Assembly: GCA_964429655.1 (NCBI GenBank) | Contig: CAYSCZ010000020.1 | Span: 1-46,225 of the forward strand | Direction: 5' to 3' | Origin: CAYSCZ01 sp964429655 | Lineage (GTDB): Bacteria > Bacteroidota > Bacteroidia > Cytophagales > Cyclobacteriaceae | DNA: 46,225 nucleotides | Part shown: in pieces, positions 1-8,846 of the stretch | Layout: every line of letters starts with the position of its first letter | How positions within the stretch are numbered: the stretch's first letter is position 1 | Position numbers and translations under genes: made by a program | Notes under the pieces: generated by a model | Told to the model about the DNA's origin: nothing | The model's database searches: none | Seen by the model: only the letters and a program-made list of their open reading frames with translations

Positions 1-292
1 CTAACTCAAAATTAACACCTTACACCCAAATTATCATATCCCAGATGAATTTTTTAGGCTAATATTTCTACTTTAATGGCTAAGCCACTACACTTATCAT
101 CCAATAGAATATCACTGATCACTCAAATAATTAGCATACTAATAAGGAAGGTCGGTTGAATTACTGAAATACATATAGATTGTATTTATAGTCTTATTAC
201 AGACGCTTGATAAGTGCCCTCATAGATTTATATTTATTTAGTATAGTATGTGTATGTGTAATCCGGATTTACCTTCTTGGTATTTCTATTAT
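1..292. other. AT-rich non-coding stretch
   Basis: I see no convincing coding region, RNA gene or terminator in these bases. They lie downstream of the truncated transposase fragment, on its lost C-terminal side, and may contain eroded insertion-sequence DNA. Translation of the minus strand past the fragment gave nothing recognisable. The left boundary of the window cuts the region, so it may belong to a longer spacer. Confidence 0.5.
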
Positions 293-486
293 CTAGGAGG
301 GTTGTTCCATTAGCGAAGGCTGGCCTGTTGTTTTTGTTCTGTTCCTACGAATATATTGGTATACCAGATCATCCCAAGGAATGACATTTGTTAAGATGAC
401 CAACGGTTGTCCGGGTCGATCTCTTGATTAAAAGGTGTAGTAAAACCTTCAATGCTTAACTGTTATTGGCTAATGTATCCGATACG
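293..486 (-). pseudogene. decayed N-terminal fragment of an IS transposase (IS5/IS1182-like)
   Basis: Reading the minus strand from about 486 gives a recognisable transposase N-terminus: QLSIEGFTTPF, then a DPDNRW segment, then VILTNVIPWDDLVYQY, and a TKTTGQPS segment. This pattern is typical of DDE transposases with a DUF772-type N-terminal domain. Three lesions are visible. There is an in-frame TAA at 463-465, just before QLSIEGF. A single-base loss near 400-402 shifts the frame between DNRW and VILTN. The homology ends at a TAG at 293-295, so the catalytic DDE domain is missing. I did not find terminal inverted repeats or a target duplication. Assignment to a transposase rests on motif recall, so the exact IS family is uncertain. 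Confidence 0.65.
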
Positions 487-636
487 TGGTGCTCGCCTTT
501 TTGAGGATTTTCGCATCTCATCGTGCACTTGTTTATCCTCAATTTCCTGATTTTATCCTTATTCTTAAACTATTGGTTGATTTTTTATTTATCAACAGGC
601 CTCTATTTAGAGGATGAGGCTTTGAAATTATTTAGA

Positions 637-706
637 GGTCGAGAGCGGATTCGAACCGCTGTAAAAGGTTTTGCAGACCTCTGCCTAGCCACTCGGCCAC
701 TCGACC
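637..706 (-). tRNA. tRNA-Cys (anticodon GCA)
   Basis: The minus strand folds as a standard cloverleaf of 70 nt. The acceptor arms GGTCGAG and CTCGACC pair perfectly. The anticodon stem GAGGT/ACCTT holds the loop CTGCAAA, so the anticodon is GCA (plus-strand 672-674) and the amino acid is cysteine. The T arm AGCGG-TTCGAAT-CCGCT is canonical. CCA is not encoded. The gene lies 88 bp downstream of rpsA on the same strand, and the decayed transposase fragment lies about 150 bp further along. Two short hairpins (600-613 and 576-596) follow it, but neither has a T-tract, so I do not call them terminators. Confidence 0.95.
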
Positions 707-794
707 ACAAACATCCCGGATTGGTTATAACATATACACTAAAAAAAGACATATTTTAAAATAAATCTTTTTATTTTTTTTTTGTGCTCCTATA

Positions 795-2858
795 CTAATC
801 ATTATCCATTTTCTCTTTCAACGCGGTGAGTGCTTCAAGATCACCAAGCGTTGACTTTTCTACTTCTTTGTTTATTTTATCTACAGTATTCGTCTTTTGC
901 TTTTTCTTCTTAGTTTTAGGTTGTTCAGGTTTTTGCCATGTAGCCAAATGGGAAAGAACTATACGTTTTTCATCTTTCGCAAATTCAAGCACCATAAAAT
1001 CTAGTGTTTCACCAACATCAGCAGTATTACTATCTTCCTTTTTCAGGTTTTTAGTTGTCACGGTACCTTCTAGACCATATGGCAATTCAAGGACCGATCC
1101 TTTATCGGTTTTTTCAACGATTGTACATTTATGTATTGATCCTTTATTAAATACCGTTTCAAATGTATCCCAAGGATTTTCTTCAAGATGTTTATGGCTC
1201 AACGCCAGACGCCTATTTTCAACGTCTAACTCCATGACCACAACTTCCAACTCATCCCCCACTTTAACATATTCAGAAGGGTGCTTAATTTTCCTTGTCC
1301 ATGACAAATCAGAAACATGAACCAGGCCATCTATACCTTCTTCTAATTCAATAAACAATCCAAAATTAGTTAAATTTCTAACTATTCCTGAATGTTTCGA
1401 ACCAACTGCGTATTTGGTTAAAAGATCTTGTTTTGTCCATGGATCTTCAGTTAATTGTTTTATACCCAATGACATTTTTCTTTCATCTCTATCAATTGTA
1501 AGAACTACAGCTTCCAATTCGTCTCCGATGCTTATAAAATCCTGAGGATTTCTTAAATGTTGAGACCAAGACATTTCCGATACATGTATCAATCCTTCTA
1601 CACCTGGACTAATTTCCAGAAACGCACCATAATCAGCAACATTTACAATCTTACCACTTACTTTGGAACCAACATCTATTGATGAATCCAATGCATCCCA
1701 TGGATGAGGGGTCAATTGTTTCATTCCCAATGATATTCTTTTCTTCTCATCATCAAAGTCAAGAACAACTACATTTACTTTTTCATCTAAGCTTAGTACT
1801 TCTTCCGGATGATTTATTCTACCCCATGAAATGTCTGTGATGTGTAGTAGACCATCAACGCCACCCAAATCTATAAATACTCCAAAATTGGTCATATTTT
1901 TGATAACACCTTCAAGTACCTGACCCTTTTCAAGGTTTTCCAAAATATCAGCTTTTTGTTGCTCTATGTCTTTTTCTATCAATACTTTATGCGATACAAC
2001 CACATTATCATTAGAATAATTGATTTTTACTACCTTGACCTCCATTTTCTTATTAACAAAAATGTCGAAGTCCCTTATCGGTTTTACATCAATCTGAGAT
2101 CCCGGTAAAAATGCCTCCACGCCATAGATATCCACTATCAGACCTCCTTTGGTCCTTCTTTTTACGAACCCTTCAATAACTTCATCATGATCAAGTGCAC
2201 CTTGAATTTTTTCCCAAGCCCTTACAATCTTTGCCTTTCTTCGAGATAAAACAAGCTGTCCATTGGCATTTTCTTGTTCTTCAATATATACCTGAACTGT
2301 GTCGCCGACTTTTAAATCGTTCAAATCTTTGAATTCAGACGCAGATACTAATCCATCAGATTTAAAACCGATATTTACTATGACATCTCTGTCAGAAAGC
2401 CCAACAACAGTTCCATCAATTACTTTTTTTTCTTCAATAGTATTTACAGTGGACTCATATAGTTTCTTCATTTCTTCTATTTGTGCCTGACTGTAATCTT
2501 CTCCAAAGCCATGTTCTTCAACATGGCCCCAATCAAAATCTTTTTTAGGTTCTACGCCCAAACTTTCTTCCGCTTCATTTTTAGAGTCTAATGAGTTATG
2601 ATGATCTTCTATTGCTTCACCTGTCTCAGAATCTGATACTGTATCCACACGCTCTTCCACATTATGATTTTCTATAGCTTCTTTTACCTCAATATGATTA
2701 GGATCCATATCCTTAATATCTTCTTTCTTTGATTCAGAACCAATATTGTATTGGTCATCTTCGACCTTGATATTATCTGCATCTGTTTGGACATTTGAAT
2801 CTAAATTCTCATTAGATTGATTTTCTTCGTTTGGATTGTAATCTTGATTATCGTTCAT
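795..2858 (-). CDS. rpsA: 30S ribosomal protein S1
   Basis: This is the six-domain RNA-binding protein S1, which helps mRNA dock on the 30S subunit. The 687-aa product has six OB-fold S1 repeats at roughly residues 146-215, 229-297, 314-386, 399-472, 486-560 and 573-643. Repeats 3-5 carry the clear pattern GxVxNxxxFGxFxxL followed by GLLH or GLVH and a D/E-x-SW motif. The first 115 or so residues are an acidic, Asn/Glu/Asp-rich, probably disordered extension. A Lys-rich stretch (KKKKQK) lies near the C-terminus. S1 is particularly important in Bacteroidota, where Shine-Dalgarno sequences are scarce. The gene diverges from murB across 168 bp. A TATCTTTG box at 2966-2973 could be part of its promoter. 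Confidence 0.97.
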   Translation of the reverse strand: MNDNQDYNPNEENQSNENLDSNVQTDADNIKVEDDQYNIGSESKKEDIKDMDPNHIEVKEAIENHNVEERVDTVSDSETGEAIEDHHNSLDSKNEAEESLGVEPKKDFDWGHVEEHGFGEDYSQAQIEEMKKLYESTVNTIEEKKVIDGTVVGLSDRDVIVNIGFKSDGLVSASEFKDLNDLKVGDTVQVYIEEQENANGQLVLSRRKAKIVRAWEKIQGALDHDEVIEGFVKRRTKGGLIVDIYGVEAFLPGSQIDVKPIRDFDIFVNKKMEVKVVKINYSNDNVVVSHKVLIEKDIEQQKADILENLEKGQVLEGVIKNMTNFGVFIDLGGVDGLLHITDISWGRINHPEEVLSLDEKVNVVVLDFDDEKKRISLGMKQLTPHPWDALDSSIDVGSKVSGKIVNVADYGAFLEISPGVEGLIHVSEMSWSQHLRNPQDFISIGDELEAVVLTIDRDERKMSLGIKQLTEDPWTKQDLLTKYAVGSKHSGIVRNLTNFGLFIELEEGIDGLVHVSDLSWTRKIKHPSEYVKVGDELEVVVMELDVENRRLALSHKHLEENPWDTFETVFNKGSIHKCTIVEKTDKGSVLELPYGLEGTVTTKNLKKEDSNTADVGETLDFMVLEFAKDEKRIVLSHLATWQKPEQPKTKKKKQKTNTVDKINKEVEKSTLGDLEALTALKEKMDND

Positions 2859-2965
2859 ATTAAATTTTATAGAGACTCTTAACTACACTGATACTTAGAG
2901 TCATGGGTATACAGTATTACATTAAACATCATTCATACGAATGCCCATTCAATCAAATGGAACCG

Positions 2966-2973
2966 CAAAGATA
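2966..2973 (-). promoter_or_regulatory. candidate Bacteroidota -7 box (TATCTTTG) for rpsA
   Basis: The minus strand reads TATCTTTG, matching TAnnTTTG, about 107 nt before the rpsA start in the rpsA/murB divergent spacer. No clear -33 TTTG is seen at the usual distance, so this is a weak call. Confidence 0.25.
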
Positions 2974-3026
2974 ATCATTATTTAGTAGATTAGCTACCGA
3001 TAAACAATGCCGATTATGGAAACCAA

Positions 3027-4037
3027 ATGAAGATTTACAATAATGTTTCCTTGAAAGATTTAAATACTTTTAAAATTGATGTGAAAGCTGAATTTTTTTC
3101 CAGCGTTGAATCATTGGAAGATTATCTTGAGATAATGAATTCATATTCACAGCATAATAAAAATATTTTATTAGGAGGAGGATCCAACATATTGTTCATT
3201 AATGATATACATGGCATGGTCATAAAAAATGACATATTTGGAATTAGGAAAATTGATGAGAACAAACAACATATTTGGATCGACATAGGCTCAGGGGAAA
3301 ATTGGCATGATTTGGTATTATATACCATCAGTAATGGATGGAGCGGCATAGAAAATCTATCACTGATTCCGGGTACTGTTGGTGCAGCCCCTATTCAAAA
3401 TATTGGTGCATATGGCACTGAATTGAAAGCTTGTTTTTATTCGCTGCATGCCGTTGATAAAACGAGTGGTAAAATAGTACAGTTTAATAATGAAGATTGT
3501 GAATTTGGATACCGGTCTAGTGTATTTAAAACCAAATTCAATGATAAATATTTTATAACGAGCGTTACCCTAAGGTTGAGTAAAGCATTTGAACCAAACA
3601 TCGCTTATGGATCTTTAAAAAAGACTATTGAAATGATGGGTCAAAAACCATCAGTAAAGTCAGTTTCTGATGCAGTAATTAAGATAAGAAAATCTAAACT
3701 TCCTGATCCTAAAATACTGGGAAACGCCGGGAGTTTCTTTAAAAATCCTGTTATTAGTAAGGATAAGTTTGATTCGTTGTGTTCTAAATTTCAAGATATG
3801 CCTCACTATAATCAAGATGAGGGTGCTTACAAGATTCCGGCGGGTTGGTTGATCGAAAAATCAGGATGGAAGGGTAGAAGATTAGGAAATGTCGGGGTTC
3901 ATGACAAGCAGGCACTTGTATTAGTAAACTACGGAAACGGGACTGGAGAGGAAATATTAAATTTAGCACTTAATATACAAGAATCGGTGAGAGAATTATT
4001 CGGGATTACGTTACAACCTGAGGTTAACATCATTTAG
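3027..4037 (+). CDS. murB: UDP-N-acetylenolpyruvoylglucosamine reductase
   Basis: MurB is the cytosolic FAD/NADPH enzyme that reduces UDP-GlcNAc-enolpyruvate to UDP-MurNAc in peptidoglycan synthesis. The 336-aa product has the FAD-binding GGGSN at 50-54, PGTVGAAPIQNIGAYG at 115-130 and YRSSVFK at 162-168. The GNAGSFFKNP motif starts at 232 and supplies the catalytic serine (S236). The C-terminal glutamate is in LQPE (E332). The Tyr-containing loop and length fit type I (E. coli-like) MurB. Its stop lies inside a 4-nt tail-to-tail overlap (TTAG, 4034-4037) with the convergent deaminase gene. It appears complete. Confidence 0.97.
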   Translation: MKIYNNVSLKDLNTFKIDVKAEFFSSVESLEDYLEIMNSYSQHNKNILLGGGSNILFINDIHGMVIKNDIFGIRKIDENKQHIWIDIGSGENWHDLVLYTISNGWSGIENLSLIPGTVGAAPIQNIGAYGTELKACFYSLHAVDKTSGKIVQFNNEDCEFGYRSSVFKTKFNDKYFITSVTLRLSKAFEPNIAYGSLKKTIEMMGQKPSVKSVSDAVIKIRKSKLPDPKILGNAGSFFKNPVISKDKFDSLCSKFQDMPHYNQDEGAYKIPAGWLIEKSGWKGRRLGNVGVHDKQALVLVNYGNGTGEEILNLALNIQESVRELFGITLQPEVNII

Positions 4038-4516
4038 ATAAGTTCAGAAACGTTTTCAATCTTACCCATATATTGTTCAGACCTGACCCCGAATTTTGTC
4101 AAAAAATCAATTCCTTCATCGTTGGCTATTCCTTTAAACTTCGCATAAGAATTCAAATAAATTACTTTCTCAATGCCCATCGTAAAAATTATCCTTGCAC
4201 AAGCTAAACATGGTGAAAGCGTAACATACAATGTAGCGCCATCAACAGATGTTTTATTTTTAACTGCATATAAGATGGCATTTTGTTCTGCATGAATTGC
4301 AAGAGAGCAACCGCCTTTTGAATCTCTGGGACACCCGATTTCAGGCCATTCTTCGTCACAGTTGTGCGTTCCGGAGGGTGGACCATTATAACCTATAGAG
4401 ATAATTCTAGTGTCTTTGGTCAATACTGCTCCTACGTGGCGTTTTATGCAATGGGATCTTTTGGCCAGATTAACAGCTAATTCCATAAAAATATCATCGA
4501 AACGGGGTTTTTCCAT
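4034..4516 (-). CDS. dCMP deaminase family protein
   Basis: This is a zinc-dependent cytidine/deoxycytidylate deaminase-fold enzyme, most likely converting dCMP to dUMP for thymidylate synthesis. The 160-aa product shows the zinc and proton-shuttle motif HAEQN (H75, E77) and the second zinc motif PCLAC (C103, C106). An upstream RHVGAVLTKD...GYNGPPSGTHNCDE block is typical of the dCMP deaminase/ComEB group. Extra cysteines around 54-70 are also typical of that group. It overlaps the murB stop by 4 nt, tail to tail. The upstream gene on the same strand ends 80 bp away and is separated by a terminator, so this gene is probably transcribed on its own. I see no clear promoter box. Confidence 0.9.
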   Translation of the reverse strand: MEKPRFDDIFMELAVNLAKRSHCIKRHVGAVLTKDTRIISIGYNGPPSGTHNCDEEWPEIGCPRDSKGGCSLAIHAEQNAILYAVKNKTSVDGATLYVTLSPCLACARIIFTMGIEKVIYLNSYAKFKGIANDEGIDFLTKFGVRSEQYMGKIENVSELI

Positions 4517-4543
4517 TAAACGGCGGTCTTGAATTTATTTTAA

Positions 4544-4573
4544 TAAAAAAGGCTAAGTTTATCCACTTAGCCT
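4544..4573 (-). terminator. rho-independent terminator after the secreted protein gene
   Basis: A perfect 9-bp stem (AGGCTAAGT at 4550-4558 with ACTTAGCCT at 4565-4573) closes a 6-nt loop. Read on the minus strand it is followed by a run of Ts (4550-4545, then TATTA). It lies 24 bp after the stop of the 4597-5496 gene and before the deaminase start, so it separates the two minus-strand genes. Confidence 0.8.
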
Positions 4574-4596
4574 CAGATTAGGAATTAAATTATTAA

Positions 4597-5496
4597 TTAT
4601 GATACACACATTAAAACAATCTGCATACCTGTACTTCCTCTCTTCGTATTGCCAAAAGTAAGCAGGCCCCTATCCAAAACCATTCTTATTGCCGCTATCC
4701 GATGCTCAAGAAGTGATAACAAATCATCTTCGTGTACTTTCAGTTTAACAACATGTTCAAATGAATAACTTCCTGACCCTCTTTCTGAAGAAAATGTTTC
4801 TTGATTTTCAAGGGTAATAACATTTCCATTGGCCAGTCTGAATAGTATTTTGTTTCCGGCTTTCATAGAAAAATTATTCTGAGCCTTTATCATAAAATTC
4901 AAAAATACCTCACCATTATTTGATTCCGCCTGTACAGACCAGATGGAAAATTTCTTTACTAGATTGATAGGTTTGGCATTGACATTCAATATCCTAGTAG
5001 GAAATTCTTTTGTTAATCGATTGTTTTCACTCTCTACATCATATTTACAGTCGACATCGGTTAAGGTTGGTTTAGGTCTTTCTTTTGGTGGTTCAGGTGT
5101 TGCAGTACTTTCACCAGGTTCTTTGGAAGTATTTTTATTTTCATTAGATGAGGCTGATGCTGTACTGGGTTCTGACTGATTATTAGAATTATTTGTTGGT
5201 TGGCTTGTTGCTTTTTCGTTTGCTTGATTTGGAGAAGAAGACGCCTCAGTCACATCCTCACCTGAGGAGGCAGCAACCTGGCTTTGAGCCCCACTGATTT
5301 CAACTTTGGATATATTAGCCTTGTTCATTTTCCGAACATTCTTTTCTTCATCATGTGTAAAATAAAACTCAATCCAGCTTTCTGCCTGGTCTACAATTTT
5401 GACTTCATATGAATGACCTCCTTTGGTATAAATAAGGTCTTGTGCTTGGCTATATGAAGTGATAACCAGGAAAATAAAAATTAATAACTTTTTCAT
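4597..5496 (-). CDS. secreted protein of unknown function
   Basis: I do not recognise this 299-aa protein. It starts with a Sec signal peptide (residues 1-19, ending SYSQAQ). A small N-terminal domain follows (about 20-70: a glycine turn, alternating beta-type residues and a KMNKANISKVEI segment). This resembles the short beta domains found in many Bacteroidota exported proteins. Residues about 70-145 are a low-complexity Ser/Asn/Glu/Pro/Thr linker. The C-terminal domain (about 148-299) is predicted beta-rich, with two cysteines (in DVDCKYD and LMCVS) that could pair in the periplasm. The gene stands alone between a 211-bp AT-rich spacer and a strong terminator. Confidence 0.75.
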   Translation of the reverse strand: MKKLLIFIFLVITSYSQAQDLIYTKGGHSYEVKIVDQAESWIEFYFTHDEEKNVRKMNKANISKVEISGAQSQVAASSGEDVTEASSSPNQANEKATSQPTNNSNNQSEPSTASASSNENKNTSKEPGESTATPEPPKERPKPTLTDVDCKYDVESENNRLTKEFPTRILNVNAKPINLVKKFSIWSVQAESNNGEVFLNFMIKAQNNFSMKAGNKILFRLANGNVITLENQETFSSERGSGSYSFEHVVKLKVHEDDLLSLLEHRIAAIRMVLDRGLLTFGNTKRGSTGMQIVLMCVS

Positions 5497-5707
5497 TATA
5501 TGGTATCAATAGTTGTAAACATCTCAAATTTGTACAAGATTATCAATATATTAAACAATTATTTGATTATTATTTTCTGATAATCTTTATTCTTTTTCAC
5601 TTTATATAGTTGCAGTTGGATAATATTTACGATCATCCTTAAAAATAAATAATTCAATTCATATTTAAATGATTTTACTAACTTTCTGGAATTAATCATT
5701 AATTAAT

Positions 5708-6577
5708 ATGTCAACGTTTAAGGAGGGAATGCTAAAAGATAATGCACTTCAAGGAAAAACAATATTAATAACTGGCGGTGGCACCGGTTTGGGGAAATCA
5801 ATGGGTGAGTATTTTCTGGAACTTGGTTCCAATATAATCATTTGTGGTAGAAAGCAGGAAGTTCTAAATAAAACTGCTGAAGAGTGGACCAGTAAATTCA
5901 ACGCTGATGTTTTACCAATATCATGTGATGTCAGAAAATCTGAGGAAGTCGAAAAACTTATCTCAACAGGATTATCTAAACATAAAACGATCGATGTATT
6001 GGTGAATAATGCCGCCGGTAATTTTATTAGTCCTACGGAAAGACTTTCATATAATGCTTTTAATACAATAATTGATATAGTACTTAAAGGAACTGTTAAT
6101 TGCACATTAGCTTTGGGAAAACAATGGATAAGTACCGGATTACCCGGCAATATACTGAATATTGTTACTACCTATTCATGGACAGGTTCAGGTTATGTTG
6201 TGCCTTCTGCTTGTGCTAAAGCTGGCGTCTTAGCTATGACCAGATCTCTGGCAGTGGAATGGGCAAAATATAAAATAAGGACCAACGCTGTTGCACCCGG
6301 GCCGTTTCCTACAGAAGGTGCGTGGAGTCGTCTGCTGCCAGGTGATCTTAAAGAAAAATTCGACCCTGCAAAAAAGATACCCGTGCAGCGCGTAGGAGAA
6401 CACCAGGAGCTGGCTAATTTATGTGCATACCTTGTTTCTGATTATTCGTCCTTTGTGAATGGTGAGGTAATTACAATAGATGGGGGGGAATGGCTTAAGG
6501 GAGCAGGTGAATTCAACCATTTGGATCAAGTGTCACCGGAAATGTGGGATATGTTGGAAAGTTTCAGAAAGCGCTAG
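5708..6577 (+). CDS. SDR oxidoreductase, 2,4-dienoyl-CoA reductase-like
   Basis: This is a classical-length short-chain dehydrogenase (289 aa) close to the peroxisomal-type 2,4-dienoyl-CoA reductases, which use NADPH to reduce unsaturated acyl-CoAs during beta-oxidation. The nucleotide motif TGGGTGLG is at 22-29, a dinucleotide-specifying CGRK segment is near 46-49, and NNAAGNFISPTERLS starts at 100. The active-site region reads GYVVPSACAKAG. The lysine (K171) is present, but the usual Tyr four residues before it is replaced (S167), as in the dienoyl-CoA reductase subgroup. APGPFPTEGAW follows. It converges on typA with a 9-bp gap. The substrate is inferred from family resemblance only. Confidence 0.85.
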   Translation: MSTFKEGMLKDNALQGKTILITGGGTGLGKSMGEYFLELGSNIIICGRKQEVLNKTAEEWTSKFNADVLPISCDVRKSEEVEKLISTGLSKHKTIDVLVNNAAGNFISPTERLSYNAFNTIIDIVLKGTVNCTLALGKQWISTGLPGNILNIVTTYSWTGSGYVVPSACAKAGVLAMTRSLAVEWAKYKIRTNAVAPGPFPTEGAWSRLLPGDLKEKFDPAKKIPVQRVGEHQELANLCAYLVSDYSSFVNGEVITIDGGEWLKGAGEFNHLDQVSPEMWDMLESFRKR

Positions 6578-6586
6578 TAGTAGTAA

Positions 6587-8395
6587 TTACCGGGCTTCTT
6601 CCAAGAGTTTTTTCTTTCTATCATGCTCATTTAGATAGATCTTACGCATCCTTGTGGTCTGAGGAGTGACTTCGAGATATTCATCCTTTTGAATGTATTC
6701 CAGGGCTTCTTCCAAAGAGAATGTCTTTTTAGGTGTGATCCTGGCGTTATCATCAGATCCTGCGGCCCTCATATTAGTCAGTTTCTTACCTTTTTGAACA
6801 TTTACGATCAAGTCATTGGAACGCGTATGCTCACCAATAACCTGACCGGCATAAAGATCTTCTCCGGGATTAACAAAAAATTTACCCCTATCCTGTAATT
6901 TGTCTAATGAATATGCAGTACTTGGTCCGGTTTCCATGGATATTAGGGAGCCATTTAATCGTCCGGGTATCTCCCCTTTGAAGGGTTTATATTCTGAAAA
7001 TCTATGAGTAATCACTGCTTCTCCAGAGGTTATGGTTAATAAATTATTTCTTAAACCAATTAATCCTCTTGAGGGTATTGAAAATTCCAGGTGCTGTACA
7101 TCACCTTTAGGGATCATGACTTCCAGTTCTCCTTTTTTTTGTGTAACCAACTCAATAGCCTTACCTGAGTATGTTTCAGGTAAATCAATTACTAATAGCT
7201 CAAATGGTTCCATTTTTTGCCCATCCATCTCCTTAAAAATAACTGAAGGCTGCCCCACCTGAAACTCATAACCTTCCCGTCTCATGGTTTCGATCAAAAT
7301 GGAAAGGTGGAGCACGCCTCTGCCATAGACAAGAAATTTATCTTCAGTGTCGGTTTCTTCCACCCTCAAGGCTAAATTCTTTTCTGTTTCTTTAAACAAC
7401 CTGTCCCTTAAATGGCGGGATGTAAGAAATTTGCCATCCTGTCCGAAAAAAGGGGAATCATTTATGGTGAAAAGCATGTTCATCGTCGGTTCATCAACCA
7501 TGAGTCTGGGTAGAGGGGCAGGATCATTAAAATCTGTTAAGGTATCACCAATTATAAAATCATCCACTCCAACCACCGCACAGATATCACCGGAGGTAAT
7601 TTCTTTTACTTTTCTTTTACCTAATCCCTCAAATTCGTAAAGTTCTTTAACTTTTACTTTTTTTATCCGGCCATCTTCCTTAGTCAGCCCCATCATACTT
7701 CCTTCCTTTAAAGATCCCTGGTAAACCCTGCCTATCGCTATTCTACCCAGAAATGAAGAATAGTCAAGTGATGTGATCTGCATCTGGGGAATACCATCAA
7801 TCTGCGGAGCGGGAGGAATTGTATCTATTATTTTATCCAGTAAGTAGGTTATGTCTGAACCCGGCTTGGTCCAATCCGGACCCATCCATCCATGTTTGGC
7901 TGATCCATAAACAGTGATAAAATCAAGTTGGTCTTCAGTGGCATTTAAGTTAAACATCAAATCGAACACCGCCTCCTGAACTTCTTCTGGTTTACAGTTT
8001 TGTTTGTCTACTTTGTTAATTACCACAATTGGCTTCAACCCCAAAGAGATTGCTTTACTAAGAACAAACCTTGTCTGAGGCATGGGACCCTCAAAGGCAT
8101 CAACCAATAATAGAACACCATCTGCCATTTTTAGTACCCTTTCTACTTCACCACCAAAATCAGCGTGACCAGGAGTATCGATAATGTTAATCTTACAATC
8201 GGTATAAATAACCGACACATTTTTTGAAAGAATGGTAATGCCGCGCTCACGCTCAAGATCATTACTATCAAGAATCAGTTCTTGCCTCTCCTCATCATCT
8301 CTAAAAATTTTAGCGGAATATATTATTTTATCTACCAACGTGGTCTTACCATGATCAACGTGTGCTATGATAGCCACATTTCTAATATTTGACAT
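6587..8395 (-). CDS. typA: translational GTPase TypA/BipA
   Basis: This ribosome-associated GTPase of the EF-G/LepA superfamily supports ribosome assembly and growth under stress. The 602-aa product matches the family length. The G1 motif AHVDHGKT is at 11-18, G2/G3 are RERGITI and DTPGHADFGGEVER, and G4 is NKVDK near 128. Domain II, the EF-G-like domains III and V, and the TypA-specific C-terminal domain follow. Conserved C-terminal stretches include PSRGLIGLRN and RAAGSDDN. The last residues are basic. A TACCTTTG box lies 21 nt before the start. The gene converges on the SDR gene, and a small membrane-protein gene lies upstream on the same strand. Confidence 0.97.
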   Translation of the reverse strand: MSNIRNVAIIAHVDHGKTTLVDKIIYSAKIFRDDEERQELILDSNDLERERGITILSKNVSVIYTDCKINIIDTPGHADFGGEVERVLKMADGVLLLVDAFEGPMPQTRFVLSKAISLGLKPIVVINKVDKQNCKPEEVQEAVFDLMFNLNATEDQLDFITVYGSAKHGWMGPDWTKPGSDITYLLDKIIDTIPPAPQIDGIPQMQITSLDYSSFLGRIAIGRVYQGSLKEGSMMGLTKEDGRIKKVKVKELYEFEGLGKRKVKEITSGDICAVVGVDDFIIGDTLTDFNDPAPLPRLMVDEPTMNMLFTINDSPFFGQDGKFLTSRHLRDRLFKETEKNLALRVEETDTEDKFLVYGRGVLHLSILIETMRREGYEFQVGQPSVIFKEMDGQKMEPFELLVIDLPETYSGKAIELVTQKKGELEVMIPKGDVQHLEFSIPSRGLIGLRNNLLTITSGEAVITHRFSEYKPFKGEIPGRLNGSLISMETGPSTAYSLDKLQDRGKFFVNPGEDLYAGQVIGEHTRSNDLIVNVQKGKKLTNMRAAGSDDNARITPKKTFSLEEALEYIQKDEYLEVTPQTTRMRKIYLNEHDRKKKLLEEAR

Positions 8396-8416
8396 GTATT
8401 TTTGTAATTAGCTTGG

Positions 8417-8424
8417 CAAAGGTA
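8417..8424 (-). promoter_or_regulatory. candidate -7 promoter box (TACCTTTG) for typA
   Basis: TACCTTTG on the minus strand matches the Bacteroidota -7 consensus TAnnTTTG and ends 21 nt before the typA ATG. A CTTTC at about 8440-8444 could be a degenerate -33 TTTG at roughly the right distance. The position is good for a short leader. Confidence 0.45.
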
Positions 8425-8453
8425 ATATTTTAACCTATAGAAAGTGTGGATAT

Positions 8454-8759
8454 TTAGTAATTGAAATATTTATCTTTTTTCTGCTTTTTCTTCTTTTTGA
8501 TGCCTGGATTTGATATTAACCCGTCTATGAGACCTGATATGTGTTCATGCTCATCTTTCGTTAACAAAACCTTGGGTTTGTTATTTTTCAATTCATAAGT
8601 AACGACAAAGTACAAGATGAAATGAGCGATAACCGGTAGGAATAAACCCATGACAAACCAAATCCAAAATGGTTTGTTGTAAGAGAATGCAAAATACCCA
8701 CATACGAATGGTATTGTTAAGTAAAAAGCGATGAAAGCAAGTAAGAAATCAACAATCAT
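8454..8759 (-). CDS. small membrane protein of unknown function
   Basis: I do not recognise this 101-aa protein. Two hydrophobic segments (about 3-24 and 32-54) should span the inner membrane with a short loop (FSYNKPFW) between them. The C-terminal half is soluble and ends in a strongly basic tail (KKKKKQKKDK). That topology suggests a hairpin in the membrane with a charged cytosolic tail. The gene lies 58 bp before typA on the same strand. A separate TAnnTTTG box lies in that gap, so co-transcription is possible but not required. A TACTTTTG box sits 4 nt before its ATG. Confidence 0.7.
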   Translation of the reverse strand: MIVDFLLAFIAFYLTIPFVCGYFAFSYNKPFWIWFVMGLFLPVIAHFILYFVVTYELKNNKPKVLLTKDEHEHISGLIDGLISNPGIKKKKKQKKDKYFNY

Positions 8760-8763
8760 TAAG

Positions 8764-8771
8764 CAAAAGTA
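8764..8771 (-). promoter_or_regulatory. candidate -7 box (TACTTTTG) directly before a start codon
   Basis: TACTTTTG on the minus strand matches TAnnTTTG and ends 4 nt before the ATG at 8759. If it is used, transcription would begin at or next to the start codon, giving a leaderless message. No -33 TTTG is evident. Confidence 0.3.
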
Positions 8772-8846
8772 ACCACATATTCAGGTAGGATGTTTATATA
8801 TGCAGTTTATGTTTTGAGATTTTTTTATTCGTAAATGTTTTGACCA

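Noticed and set aside
600..613. Perfect short palindrome after tRNA-Cys
   Set aside because: The stem is 6 bp with a 2-nt loop, and no T-tract follows on either strand. It could not be supported as a terminator.
523..759. 78-aa open frame on the plus strand
   Set aside because: It runs through the antisense of tRNA-Cys, and its composition is unlike a protein. It is a chance frame.
826..1320. 164-aa plus-strand frame opposite rpsA
   Set aside because: It is the antisense shadow of a well-supported ribosomal protein gene with clear S1 repeats.
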